Shown here: piece by piece, positions 54,812 to 64,000 of the stretch
How positions within the stretch are numbered: position 1 is the first letter of the stretch
Layout of the letters: every line of letters begins with the position of its first letter
Assembly: GCA_000310025.1 (NCBI GenBank)
Contig: FN648398.1
Span: forward strand, 44,757-108,756
Reading direction: 5' to 3'
DNA length: 64,000 nt
Source: Ectocarpus siliculosus
Taxonomy: Eukaryota; Sar; Phaeophyceae; Ectocarpales; Ectocarpaceae
Position numbers and translations under genes: made by a program
The notes under the pieces: generated by a model
What the model was told of the DNA's origin: nothing
What the model saw: the letters and a program-made list of their open reading frames with translations, nothing else
The model's database searches: none

Positions 54812-56692
54812 ATGGCTTTGAGGCGTGGGTACACTGCCCGATCGCCAGAACCTCATTCGGCATCATCATGCGACACCGGCAACGCTCCACATACCAGTAA
54901 TGTCCTAGGACCTCAGCAGGTGGCTCCTGCAGCGGGCCCAAAGGCAGACACTGGCAGTGCAACACTTTCGACAATTTTTGAACCGGTGCATGGATCAAGC
55001 TCTTCACAAGATGTACAGCGACCTCCACAAAATCACGCCGCCGCTACCGCTAGTTCTACTGTATTAACCCAGAGTTCTACCCGTACCCGCGAAGGCGCTG
55101 ACCCCACACTCTCCGAAGGACGCTTTGGACAGAACCCCGCTAAAAGAATGGGAAGTTCGCGCCCCCCGTCAGGGTGGACTAGACCAGAGCCACCTGCTTT
55201 TACTCGACTCAATCGGCTACTACCAGGAACGTCTACTCCAAGCGATGACGACACTCGGAGCCAGCGGACCTCCGACTGTCCGCCACTTGATTCAGCGACT
55301 ATAACAGCGCCATCAACTGAGCCACGACAATACAGGCACTTTCCTCAGAGCTCTCGGAACCACCGACAGCCTCACGACACTGCCTTTGATGCCACACGAG
55401 AGTACGTCAATAATAACGTCATTCTTTTCTGGCAACCGCCCTCCATTTTTTCTCAATGGACACCTTCGACATTTTCGGTCGATGGAGTGGAATACTCCTG
55501 TGCCGAACAATTCTTCGCAGCATCCAAGGCACGACACTTCGGCGACAAAAGCATGATTCACAACATCATGCTTTCTTCAGACCCAACAATGCACAAGCGC
55601 TACGGACGACAAGTGCGTGGCTTCACGCAACAGGAATGGAAAAAGGTGGGAGAATACATCGTGCTTGTGGGCACTTTCGAGAAACTCTCCCAAAATCTTG
55701 CCATGCGTCAATATCTTCTCAACACAGGCAGCAGCCTCCTAGCCGAAGCCAGCCCTTTCGACAATACATGGGGCATCGGCATGAGAGCCGATCACCCCGA
55801 GGCAGCCAACCCCTCCAACTGGACAGGCAAAAATTTACTTGGTAAGGCACTTCAATCGGTTAGAGACTTGCTTCGCTCCTCTGCACCACTACCGATGCCG
55901 CCACTGGAAGACCCCACCGACTCCGCACTCGACAATAACGGCATTCACGAGATCAACACCGACACTCAGCAACCGATCAATCCAACTTCAAAGTCACCTC
56001 CAGAGCCAACAGGTATCAACGCTCTGTGGCCCTCTGATGCGCCTCCCGACTACGACGACGACATTCTCCACATTGCGGCCGCCAATTTCCACGTCGACAA
56101 TCACCCCAAAGTACTTGCTGAACATGGACCAGGTCTCGTTGACGGTATTGTAACCGTTGACGAAGCTTCACAATCCACCAAACTGCGCATACACTCAGGT
56201 TCCGCAACTTCAGGTTACCGCTGCGGCGCTCTCCTGGACTCCGGCTCTCCAGCCACGTTCATCAACAGTAATGCTCTCAGCACCATGCGAGCCACAGGAT
56301 GCGCGACACAAGACTGCATCGCCACTAACAACACTCGCTCTTGGGGAGGATTCGGTAGCGCTCAAGCACTCGTCACTAATCAGATGGTACGTTTCAGTGT
56401 TCAATTTTATCACAAGGACCAACCCAGCTTCACTCGCCGTCTGGGCTCATGTAGGTCCAGCCAACACCATGCGACAGCCACTTCTACTAGGACGCGACAG
56501 CTTCATGCGCTATACCAACCGCACCTACACCGTGCTACCTACGCCTTCTCCAACACAACGCGTGCTGGGAGAATATGCTTTCTCTCACCACCAAGCCTGC
56601 GGCGCCTCAGCCTACATTCCAGATCCCTCTGCAGCTCCAGGAAGATTCCACCTCAAATACGCTGGAAAATCTGGAATCTCTCTCTCGTCTAA
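54812..56692 (+). CDS. Gypsy-1 gag-like protein with NADAR (YbiA/DUF1768) domain and protease N-terminal half
   Basis: Residues 1-195 are disordered Ser/Thr/Pro-rich. Residues about 200-356 match the NADAR fold in order: ILFWQPPSIFSQWTPSTF, VDGVEYSCAEQFFAASKA (Glu232 and Lys239 at the conserved ExxxxxxK positions), KRYGRQVRGFTQQEWKKV (Trp276), QYLLNTGSSLLAEASPFD, NTWGIGM (Asp317, Trp320) and TGKNLLGKALQSVRDLL. Family members are N-glycosidases of riboflavin intermediates (YbiA) or reverse ADP-ribosylation of DNA. The conserved polar positions are kept, so ligand binding is plausible. An acidic spacer follows, then the aspartic protease motif LLDSGSPATF with Asp476. The real frame leaves this ORF near 56430; the last about 85 residues are out of frame. 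I chose ATG 54812 as the first in this frame, but translation may begin upstream. Confidence 0.7.
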   Translation: MALRRGYTARSPEPHSASSCDTGNAPHTSNVLGPQQVAPAAGPKADTGSATLSTIFEPVHGSSSSQDVQRPPQNHAAATASSTVLTQSSTRTREGADPTLSEGRFGQNPAKRMGSSRPPSGWTRPEPPAFTRLNRLLPGTSTPSDDDTRSQRTSDCPPLDSATITAPSTEPRQYRHFPQSSRNHRQPHDTAFDATREYVNNNVILFWQPPSIFSQWTPSTFSVDGVEYSCAEQFFAASKARHFGDKSMIHNIMLSSDPTMHKRYGRQVRGFTQQEWKKVGEYIVLVGTFEKLSQNLAMRQYLLNTGSSLLAEASPFDNTWGIGMRADHPEAANPSNWTGKNLLGKALQSVRDLLRSSAPLPMPPLEDPTDSALDNNGIHEINTDTQQPINPTSKSPPEPTGINALWPSDAPPDYDDDILHIAAANFHVDNHPKVLAEHGPGLVDGIVTVDEASQSTKLRIHSGSATSGYRCGALLDSGSPATFINSNALSTMRATGCATQDCIATNNTRSWGGFGSAQALVTNQMVRFSVQFYHKDQPSFTRRLGSCRSSQHHATATSTRTRQLHALYQPHLHRATYAFSNTTRAGRICFLSPPSLRRLSLHSRSLCSSRKIPPQIRWKIWNLSLV

Positions 56693-57995
56693 TCACCATT
56701 TGGTCGAAGTCAACCTCGTCCGCGCCAATGGATATCCTGCTCTGGAAGGACACTACATAGTAGATACATATTGCAGATTTGTCCCCTTCAGGCGAACTCT
56801 TCGTCTCTCACGGCCGCCAATTTCTACCTCTCGCAGGATGCGCAGAGCTTGAACCGGGCGACATATTAGGTACAGCAGCCGCCCCTCTTATGCGTGTATT
56901 TATCGACACTATTCAACAATTTAGCGACAGGCAGCAGTCAAAGCACTTCCAAGTGCCAGGGCCAACACACTCTGCCGATGCGGCACGCTGTGATGACCCC
57001 TTCATCGGCAACGTATCTACCGGCAATAACGGGGGACCTGCACAGCACTCCTCTCCCCCTCCCAACAATCCGTCTCCACCGACACTTCCTCCACAGGAGC
57101 TTCTGGACCGCTTAGATGCCGCTCAACAGAAAAGCTTCCTATCTCTTTGGGACCGCCTACCACCGCACATGCGAGCCATTACGTTCAATCTACACGGCGA
57201 AGGCTGGACGCCTGCCGTCATAGATGAGCTCGCTGATGTCTTACACAACTTCCGGGACGTCTTCTCCACTTCACCAACGGACCTGGGCTGCTGCCCGCTG
57301 CTACCGTTCAAAATCGACATTCCGGACGGCACCCCACCGGTGCGAACCAAGCCTTACCGCATGAACCCTCTGGTCGCCAAACAAGTGGACGCCATTTTGG
57401 ACAAATACCTCGCGGCAGGTTTAATCCAACACTCCACTTCTCCGTACTGCAGCCCCATCGTCGTCATTCCCAAGAAATCTGGTGGGCTTCGCATCACCGT
57501 CAACTACCAGAAACTCAACCGCATCAGCAGCTTCAGTAACGCACCTGTTCCTCGTGTGGATGAGATCATGAACAAACTGCACCAGGGCTCCATCTTCTCG
57601 CTCTTCGACTTCACGGGCTCCTTCCACCAAATTCCCGTGCACCCCGACACAATTCCGCTCACTGCGTTCGCCACACCGACTTCGCCTTTTCGAGTGGCTC
57701 AAAATGCCGATGGGTGCCAGCCAATCTTCAGGCTGGTGGATGAAGGTCATCAATGAGGTCATCAAAAACCTCGAAGGCGTCGACGCGTACCTCGACGACG
57801 TGGTGTTCCACGACAAAACACCGGCGGATCACATCCGCACCATGCCCGCCTTCTTGCAACGGCTGCGTAAGCACAAGCTTAAGCTTTCACCGCCCAAAGC
57901 AACCATCGGCACGACACACTCTGCATTCTTGTGACACACCATTACCCCCGACGGCATTAGGCCCAACGCCAACAAAGTCGCTGTACTCGCAGCTA
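56430..57995 (+). pseudogene. Gypsy-1 protease C-terminus and reverse transcriptase
   Basis: After a shift near 56430 the protease ends with VWAHVGPANTMRQPLLLGRD (LLGRD is its C-terminal motif). A second shift near 56800 enters the frame 56779-57756. That frame has a Pro-rich linker and then reverse transcriptase: PPVRTKPYRMNPLVAKQVDA, YCSPIVVIPKKSGGLRITVN, YQKLN and SLFDFTGSFHQIPV. An extra base in the TTTTC run near 57691 shifts the frame. MPMGASQSS and the catalytic YLDD (57788-57799) follow. An in-frame TGA at 57932-57934 separates the last reverse transcriptase segment (HTITPDGIRPNANKV) from the RNase H ORF. Confidence 0.85.
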
Positions 57996-60900
57996 TGCCA
58001 ATGCCAACCGACCTCAAGAAAATTCGCTCCCTTCTCGGTGGTCTGAGCTACTACCGCAGCTTCGTCAAAAACCTGTCTAAACGAGTACGCTCCGTCACGA
58101 CGCTTCTCAAGAAAAACTCTTCCTTCACCTTCACCGCCGACATGGAAGTCATCGTCGGAGAAATCCTTAAAGAACTCTCCGAACCGCGAATTCCCGTCTT
58201 CCCTGACTGGAAGGCCATCGAAGACGGCACCAGACCTCTCCGCCTCCACTGCGACGCAAGCCTCGATGGTCTGGGTGCGACACTAGAACAAGAAGAAGCG
58301 GATGGCTCTGTTCGTCCCATCGTCTTCATCAGCAAATCGACACTTGACGCTGAGCGCAACTGGACACCACTCGACTTGGAAGCTGGCGCCATCGTTTGGG
58401 CCATCAAACGCTTGCGTGGATACTTGCGCGGCACACACTTCCAAATTTGGACCGACAATCAGGCACTGGAGAACATCTCCAAGGTGGGAGACCACAGCCC
58501 ACGCGTGCAGCGTTGGCTTGAGTTCCTCACAGCGTATCAATACACGCTCAAACACCGCCCGGGCTCCTCCAACAGCAACGCCGACATGCTGTCTAGACTA
58601 CACATACCCGCCACTCCGCAGGACATCACAGGAGAGAGCCGCATCACCATGTCAGATGATGTGGATGTCTACATGATCCGCGCCACCGGCAACACTCCTT
58701 CTGGTCCTTCTCCACAGGGTATTGCTTTGAGTGGGCTAGTACCCAACAACGGCACCGACACTTTGAGTGGCTCCCCACTGACACCAGCGAATTTCCAGGA
58801 TTTTCGCCGGCACGGGCTCCGCATGAGCGTTGACGACCTCGACGCTCCTCCCGGAGTATTCGCAGCTCGTGCTTTTCCGTCAGTCTCCAACAACAATTCA
58901 CGTCGTCTCCGCTCTCGCCACTCTCCTGCGTTGCGCGACATCAACACAATGCATCAATCGGTTTTGCCTCGACATCTGGACCAATATAATAAGGACCCTA
59001 CCACAGTACGTCACCCGTCCTCAAATCGTCAACACCATCCCGGCACACTACAGTCTGCCGCTCAATCTCCGGCACAACCTGCCAGTTCGACAATGCCCCC
59101 TGCAACTGCAGCTCGCTCCAGGTCAGACATCCTGGAAGCACCTGCACTTCAGTGGCCTCTCTCTCCTTCTCGGTTGCGCCCGCGGTCTTTGGATCCATCA
59201 GATTTCATATCCACCCGCACTCGACGCCGCTCAGCTGCAACATCGGGGAATCCTCTGCCTCAAGTAACTTACCGCTTCAGCCCAGACATTTCCGCCACTG
59301 AGGCACCAGCACCTGCTGCACCGCCACGCAGGCCGAACACAAACCCTTCCACCGCTGAACTTGTGCCCACCGTACCAACCGCCAATAACACTGCTCCCTC
59401 AGAACCTCCCGCAGAACCTCTGCCGGAATCTGCAGACACACCATCCACAGGGACCCCCTCCACTTCAGCTTCTTCGTCACTTCCAGCGCCACTACCTTCT
59501 CCGGCTGAGATATCCTTCATGGACTCTGTAGCGCGCTTCACACACGCCAACTGGCATGAGGAACAACAAAAGGACGTCACTTGCAACCCCGCCATTCGCT
59601 ACATGCAACTTGGGCAACCTTTGGCATTGCCCACAGACTTTTACGGCGACACCCCAGGACACTTGCGTCCTTCCCTCACCAACATCAAGGAATTGGCCAC
59701 CAAAGGTCGCATCATCACCGATGACGACGGCAATCCGCTCTTGTTTCGACAATTTACCAAACCGCCAAACTCCGACAACGATCGTCCTAGCGGTAGAGCT
59801 GCTCGCCTTCTCGACAATGAACCCACGCGCATCTATGTGCCAGTACACATGCGCCCTTGGGTAATGCTTCAATGCCACTCCAACACTCTGTGCCACCTTG
59901 GCACCGCCAAAACCATCAGCCTTCTGAAACAACTCTACTGGTGGGTTGGCATGAGCTCTTGCGCCCGCTTCTGGACTCGACAATGCTACACATGCCAAGG
60001 CCGCAAATCAGCACGACAAACTATACGATGGCCCATCCTCACCATTCCCCTGCCATCAGGGCCAGGTGTGGCCGTCAGCGTGGACTACTTTGGACTGCTC
60101 CCTACTACTCCACGCGGCAACGCCTACATCTTACTCTTCACCGACCGCTTTAGCAGGCGCGCCGACATGTACGCAGTCTCCCCTGCGAAATACACGGCCG
60201 AAGGGACCGCCAATATCTTCGTCAATCAATACATTCCACTCTGGGGATGTCCGGTGAGCCTTCTTTCCGACAATGGTCTCCACTTCACCTCGCAGCTTTC
60301 TGACGCCATCTTCAAACTTCTCCGCGTACGCAAAATCACCACCAGCGCCTATCACCCTTGCGGCAACGGCGGCGTGGAACGCGTCAACCACACAATGGCT
60401 CAAATGCTAGCTGTATCCATCAATGAGAGGCAAGATGACTGGGATCTACACCTCCCGCATGTGGAATTTGCCTACAGCAACACCGTGAGCGCCGCCACAG
60501 GGCTAGCACCCAATCAAGTTCACATCGGCCGATTCGCCCGCTTCCCCATGGCCGTTTTCGACAATATCTACGCTCGCGGACACCAAAGCCTGGCTACGGA
60601 TCAACTTGAATACCACAACCTCGCTGTGGACAGACAACGTCGCGCTTACGAACTCAATCGAGAGAAACACGCGCTCAACGTCGACAAAATTGAGCGCAGG
60701 AATTCGTCACTATCGGATGCACTTCACCGACGACCCGTCTACAAGACAGGACACTGGGTCTGGGTCTACAATCAGGTATCGACAATTCGCCAAGGAGCTT
60801 CCACCACCGCCTCTGCCTCCGCCTCGGACTCGCAGGTTCTCAAAGCCAAGTTCGCCTTAAACTGGACTGGGCCCTTCAAAATTCTTGCCGCGGGCCCCAG

Positions 60901-62005
60901 CGACAAAGTACCAGATGGGCGTCCGATCGCCGACAAACTCCTCTACTTGGACCTGCCCAACGACATGCCCGGCGCCGACGCCAAAAACCGCGTCTCCGTA
61001 ATACGCTGCAAGCCGTGCCACCACGCCCACGACACTGACATACCCCGCTTCCTGCCTGCTGGCCTTACAAGATACGTCCTCAACAATTACACCAACAAAT
61101 CCCCTCCGTACCACGTCACCGCGGATGACGTCTCCACGCCCCTTCAACGCCTTGAAGTAGAGGAAATCACAGGCCACCAAACTGTCCGCGGACGCGGCGG
61201 CGTACTCGCCGCTCTCTACCACACACACTGGAAAGGCCTGCTTCGGCCCTCCTGGGAACGAGAAATCGACCTACAACACTCGCGTCACCACATCCTTCGC
61301 TACTGGTGTGGCACACCGGATCAGCACAGCCAACAAAACCATCTGTACCGCAACATGCGCATAGGAGCCGCTGCTCGAGAACTCTCCCGCTCCAAAGGAG
61401 AACGTGCGTCTTCACCTGGCTACACCTACGTGCCCCGCGACACCTACACCCGCCGCTTCAGCGCCACCGCCATACCCGTAGGAGCTTACTTCTGGTACAA
61501 AGCCAAAGACGCGCTCTGGTGGTTGGGCAAAATATCGCGGCACACCACCACTGCTGACCTCTACATCGTCCGCTTCCTTGACGACCCCGGGCCGATCAAG
61601 ATCTCCCTCGCCCCCGGCCACTACAGCTCCGAACATCACGCCGTCTGCGGTTCCTGGTGTCTGCAAGTACATCGCAACAGCTCCTTCATGCGTGGCATCC
61701 GGAGGAACGTCGACGAATCCAGAGGAGACACAACAGCTCCAACTTCGGCCACAACGGCGCCCGCTTCAGCAACAACAGCGCCGCCTCAGCCACTGCCCGG
61801 TGAAAATACCTTGTTGGGACACCGGCGACCGCCTGTTCTTGTTTTCTTGTTTGCATACATTCCCTCGCCATGTCAGCAGCTCTTTCCACCATGGTGCAAC
61901 CTGCCCCTGGCTGGTTACGACCCTGGCGCTGGTTTGTACCTTGTATTTGTCTTTTGTATATTTTTTTGTGTTTGTTTGTTTTTGTGTTACTTCTTGCGCA
62001 TCTGA
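57995..62005 (+). CDS. Gypsy-1 RNase H-integrase-chromodomain-Tudor-like protein (1336 aa)
   Basis: One long open frame. Residues 1-75 are the end of reverse transcriptase (SLLGGLSYYRSFVKNLS). RNase H shows Asp87 (HCDASLDGLGA), Glu129 (PLDLEAGAI), Asp154 (WTDNQALE) and Asp197 (NADMLSRL). Residues about 210-505 are a Ser/Pro/Ala-rich linker much longer than usual. The H2C2 finger has His628, His634 and CYTC. The integrase triad is Asp697 (VSVDYFG), Asp759 (LLSDNGLHF) and Glu795 (GGVERVNHT), with 35 residues between the last two as expected. A chromodomain lies at about 1050-1104 (LEVEEITGHQT ... HWKGLLRPSWEREIDL). A Tudor/Agenet-like segment lies at about 1160-1226 (GAYFWYKAKDALWWLGKIS, VRFLDDPGP, GSWCLQVH). 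The C-terminal 50 residues are hydrophobic (LYLVFVFCIFFCVCLFLCYF) and may be untranslated sequence read open. The upstream TGA means the natural product was a larger Pol. Confidence 0.88.
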   Translation: MPMPTDLKKIRSLLGGLSYYRSFVKNLSKRVRSVTTLLKKNSSFTFTADMEVIVGEILKELSEPRIPVFPDWKAIEDGTRPLRLHCDASLDGLGATLEQEEADGSVRPIVFISKSTLDAERNWTPLDLEAGAIVWAIKRLRGYLRGTHFQIWTDNQALENISKVGDHSPRVQRWLEFLTAYQYTLKHRPGSSNSNADMLSRLHIPATPQDITGESRITMSDDVDVYMIRATGNTPSGPSPQGIALSGLVPNNGTDTLSGSPLTPANFQDFRRHGLRMSVDDLDAPPGVFAARAFPSVSNNNSRRLRSRHSPALRDINTMHQSVLPRHLDQYNKDPTTVRHPSSNRQHHPGTLQSAAQSPAQPASSTMPPATAARSRSDILEAPALQWPLSPSRLRPRSLDPSDFISTRTRRRSAATSGNPLPQVTYRFSPDISATEAPAPAAPPRRPNTNPSTAELVPTVPTANNTAPSEPPAEPLPESADTPSTGTPSTSASSSLPAPLPSPAEISFMDSVARFTHANWHEEQQKDVTCNPAIRYMQLGQPLALPTDFYGDTPGHLRPSLTNIKELATKGRIITDDDGNPLLFRQFTKPPNSDNDRPSGRAARLLDNEPTRIYVPVHMRPWVMLQCHSNTLCHLGTAKTISLLKQLYWWVGMSSCARFWTRQCYTCQGRKSARQTIRWPILTIPLPSGPGVAVSVDYFGLLPTTPRGNAYILLFTDRFSRRADMYAVSPAKYTAEGTANIFVNQYIPLWGCPVSLLSDNGLHFTSQLSDAIFKLLRVRKITTSAYHPCGNGGVERVNHTMAQMLAVSINERQDDWDLHLPHVEFAYSNTVSAATGLAPNQVHIGRFARFPMAVFDNIYARGHQSLATDQLEYHNLAVDRQRRAYELNREKHALNVDKIERRNSSLSDALHRRPVYKTGHWVWVYNQVSTIRQGASTTASASASDSQVLKAKFALNWTGPFKILAAGPSDKVPDGRPIADKLLYLDLPNDMPGADAKNRVSVIRCKPCHHAHDTDIPRFLPAGLTRYVLNNYTNKSPPYHVTADDVSTPLQRLEVEEITGHQTVRGRGGVLAALYHTHWKGLLRPSWEREIDLQHSRHHILRYWCGTPDQHSQQNHLYRNMRIGAAARELSRSKGERASSPGYTYVPRDTYTRRFSATAIPVGAYFWYKAKDALWWLGKISRHTTTADLYIVRFLDDPGPIKISLAPGHYSSEHHAVCGSWCLQVHRNSSFMRGIRRNVDESRGDTTAPTSATTAPASATTAPPQPLPGENTLLGHRRPPVLVFLFAYIPSPCQQLFPPWCNLPLAGYDPGAGLYLVFVFCIFFCVCLFLCYFLRI

Positions 62006-62886
62006 CGCTATAGACTTAGTTCTTTTTGGACACCGTTGCCACCGAAACCCCTCGCTCTTACAGCCGTCTGCTGGCGTGATAAGGTTTGGCCTACGCTCTT
62101 GTGTTTGGCGCTCGACCATGCTGCCTACTTTCCTCTGTAGCCGTACAGTGTTTTTCTTCCGCTACCTTTTGAGCTCCTGCGAGCACGTACTATTGTTGCT
62201 CTCCCGCAGCTCGTGTCTTCTACTGTCGACCCCCGTAGCCTACGACATCGACACCCCTGTTTTGAGCTTTCGAGAGTGATATTGATCTTGGGCCTGGTCC
62301 ACTATATTTCCATTTCTTATATTTCAGCGTCCACTCCGACAGCCGCCGTCTGTTTGTCGCACCCCCCCATTTTATTGGACCGCGCGCGGAGTACCGTACT
62401 TACTGGCTCTCGGTTTCTAGCCCGCTCCCGCTGCGCCGCTGTCTCTGACTATTTTTGCTTCTTCTGCATTTGTATTAATTTGAGCATTTTTCTTGTGCTT
62501 TTCTTGCGTATCCGGAACTATCCTGGCGTCACACCGTCGTTCTTCGTGACCCCCTTGCAATCGATAGACCCCCCGGCTTTTTCTTCTCTCTTTATCTGCT
62601 TGCTTATGTAGCTCTGCCCCTGTTTTATCTTTGGAAGTTTTCCGCACTTCTTTGCTCAGCTTTCATAGCCACTGTCAGCCTGCACGCTGCTTGCCCCAGT
62701 TTTCCCTTATTTCAATTCTGCCCTTTTGCTAGCCGAGAGCGTAGCTCTCTTGAAATTCACGTAGAGGTGTGGGAGAGGTTTGTGAGGCTCCGTATCCTCG
62801 AGTCTAGAGTAGATGCTTCAGATGGATTGTTATTTCCCCTCTTCAGGTTCTAGCCTCTGCGTATATGTCCCCTCAGGGTGGGCTAG
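62006..62886 (+). other. Gypsy-1 3' noncoding region
   Basis: Pyrimidine-rich sequence between pol and the 3' LTR; ORF 62213-62611 is hydrophobic without a domain. The sequence just before the LTR, CCCTCAGGGTGGGC, is a weak purine tract. Confidence 0.5.
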
Positions 62887-63165
62887 TGGTATGGTATTTG
62901 GACCCTTGGACTAAGATACCATCTGGGCGGGTATATCTTTCAGGAATATCCCGACCACCTGCCCAGGTTCCTAATATTCCGACTTTAGGCAGGTAGCAGT
63001 ACAATGGTTACCTGCAGTAGCAAGCGAGTGCAAGCGTTCCACCTTGCTCAGTGTCTTACCTGGTGTTCACTGGTGTTGCCTGGGAGTGAGCGATAGCTAG
63101 CGACTGAGAGAGAAAGGAAGGATAAGGAAGGAAACAGACTGAAGAAGCGAAGCGGCTCCAACCTG
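62887..63165 (+). repeat. Gypsy-1 3' LTR
   Basis: Matches 53860-54138 end to end with the same length. Confidence 0.9.
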
Positions 63166-64000
63166 CACACAGTGGTCGGACTAGCTCCACACTGAACACG
63201 CGTCAGAGATCGCCACATTTCGTCACACAAGCCCCACAGCTCTCTCGCTCTTTCCCCCTCTCCCCCTACCCCCCCGTCCCATAGTGCATTATTATTAGTT
63301 GTACGCCGAGGGGGGAGTATTTGTTTTTGCGGCGCCCCCTCCGGCCCCCTGCGGGCTCTGCGCTCTGCTCTGCTGGCGCTAAAGCTCTGGCACAGCACAC
63401 CAGACAGGCTGCGAATCACGACATGCTGTCTGCTGTACACGGCTTTGATGGTGCTCTCCGCCAGCTCTCGGACTAAGAAACATGATGTAAGAAACTGAAC
63501 GACATACGCCGAGTTTACAGCCCACAAAAAGAATTCGAGGCTGGACCTGAAATAAGCGTTTCTTAATTGCGGGCGTTAACTGTATTGTAACTCAAGCACA
63601 CAACTCTTCTTTCGGTTGAATACCATGGGGGCCACGGTGTTGTGTAGTCGAAGTTGTTTATTGTAGTCGCTCTGTGTACCCACGCAATGAAATGGTCGAC
63701 AATCCCGAACTACAACATATACGTAAATGATTGACTTCAACGACCATCGCCGCGCATCACACGTCGGCCGTTCTCGCAGACCTACTCGACATCTATCACC
63801 TTATGCCCCCCCCCGTCCACTGGGGGCGGGGGGGGGCGATGTCTCACCCTAGTACCTCTTAGTTAAAAACAGAAAAATGTTTCCCCGAACACTTCGGGGG
63901 GTATAACATACATTACTACAAGGTCGCCCTTCGGGACGTGGGTGTCTACCCTCCCTCAGGTGACGCAAGACCACATGCGCATTGCCCGCAGAGGGACTGT
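63166..64000. other. Unassigned window end
   Basis: No gene seen. TAAGAAAC motifs recur around 63475-63490, as they do left of Gypsy-1 (53780-53835). A C-run/G-run stem at 63807-63838, followed by ACCCTAGTA, resembles the terminus of R4 and may be the end of another member. Confidence 0.4.

Larger units (their letters stand above)
53860..63165 (+). mobile_element. Gypsy-1: Ty3/gypsy chromovirus with NADAR domain
   Basis: The 279-bp LTRs (53860-54138, 62887-63165) begin TGTTATGGTATTTGG/TGGTATGGTATTTGG and end CGGCTCCAACCTG. I could not find a target duplication. TGGTAACAACTAC after the 5' LTR may be the primer-binding site. The order is a low-complexity gag-like region, NADAR domain, aspartic protease, reverse transcriptase, RNase H, H2C2 zinc finger, DDE integrase, chromodomain and Tudor-like module. 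The RNase H-before-integrase order and the chromodomain define a Ty3/gypsy chromovirus. Three or more frameshifts and one in-frame stop interrupt the 5' half; the 3' half is open. Confidence 0.9.

Noticed and set aside
53840-63190. Target duplication for Gypsy-1
   Set aside because: Flanks AAGTG-type on the left and CACACAGTGG on the right do not give matching five-base words directly at the LTR ends.

Overview
This is a eukaryotic, repeat-dominated window, and I see no intact ordinary host gene that I can name. Base composition is balanced. There are many microsatellites and G/C-run minisatellites, no rRNA operon or confident tRNA, and most recognisable coding sequence belongs to transposable elements. 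The mix (several Ty1/copia families, a Ty3/gypsy chromovirus, a DIRS-type tyrosine-recombinase retroelement, a pogo-type DNA transposon and a Helitron fragment) would fit a large-genome protist or alga such as a brown alga or another stramenopile. That is inference from element content only.

Layout. 1-4.0 kb: minisatellites and three copies of a dispersed repeat. 4.02-5.64 kb: a complete-ended pogo-type transposon with TA target duplication whose only ORF carries an HTH but no DDE domain. 5.6-15.7 kb: mostly tandem repeats, a Cys-rich decayed coding stretch (10.7-11.96 kb), a Helitron Rep N-terminal fragment (12.2-12.9 kb) and copy 1 of a 1.7-kb dispersed repeat. 15.83-41.39 kb: one nested stack. 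Copia-A (target duplication GTGCA, outer element, about 8.6 kb of its own sequence) has its 5' LTR split by an insertion (duplication ATGAT). That insertion contains the gag-only Copia-C (CAGGT), whose gag is split by the pol-deleted Copia-D (CTCCC). The Copia-A leader holds Copia-B (257-bp LTRs), which is itself split by a 5'-truncated DIRS-type element on the minus strand. Every LTR pair was located by eye. LTR divergence falls in the order expected from the nesting.

41.4-46.8 kb: flank of the stack, a decayed unnamed gene, a short interstitial telomere-like tract and clusters of CCATGG-centred palindromes. 46.8-51.4 kb: two head-to-tail copies of the 1.7-kb dispersed repeat; the second contains a 1200-bp insertion with an 8-bp target duplication. 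52.3-52.9 kb: a cluster of CTCYGGAGGA palindromes. 53.86-63.17 kb: a Ty3/gypsy chromovirus with 279-bp LTRs. It encodes a NADAR (YbiA/DUF1768) domain upstream of its protease, a full RNase H and DDE integrase, a chromodomain and a C-terminal Tudor-like module. The NADAR-carrying gypsy element is the most unusual thing in the window. The rest to 64 kb is unassigned.

Almost all element proteins carry frameshifts or stops, so these are mostly fossils. The exceptions are the pogo HTH ORF, the NADAR-bearing gag-like ORF and the RNase H-integrase ORF, which are long and open.
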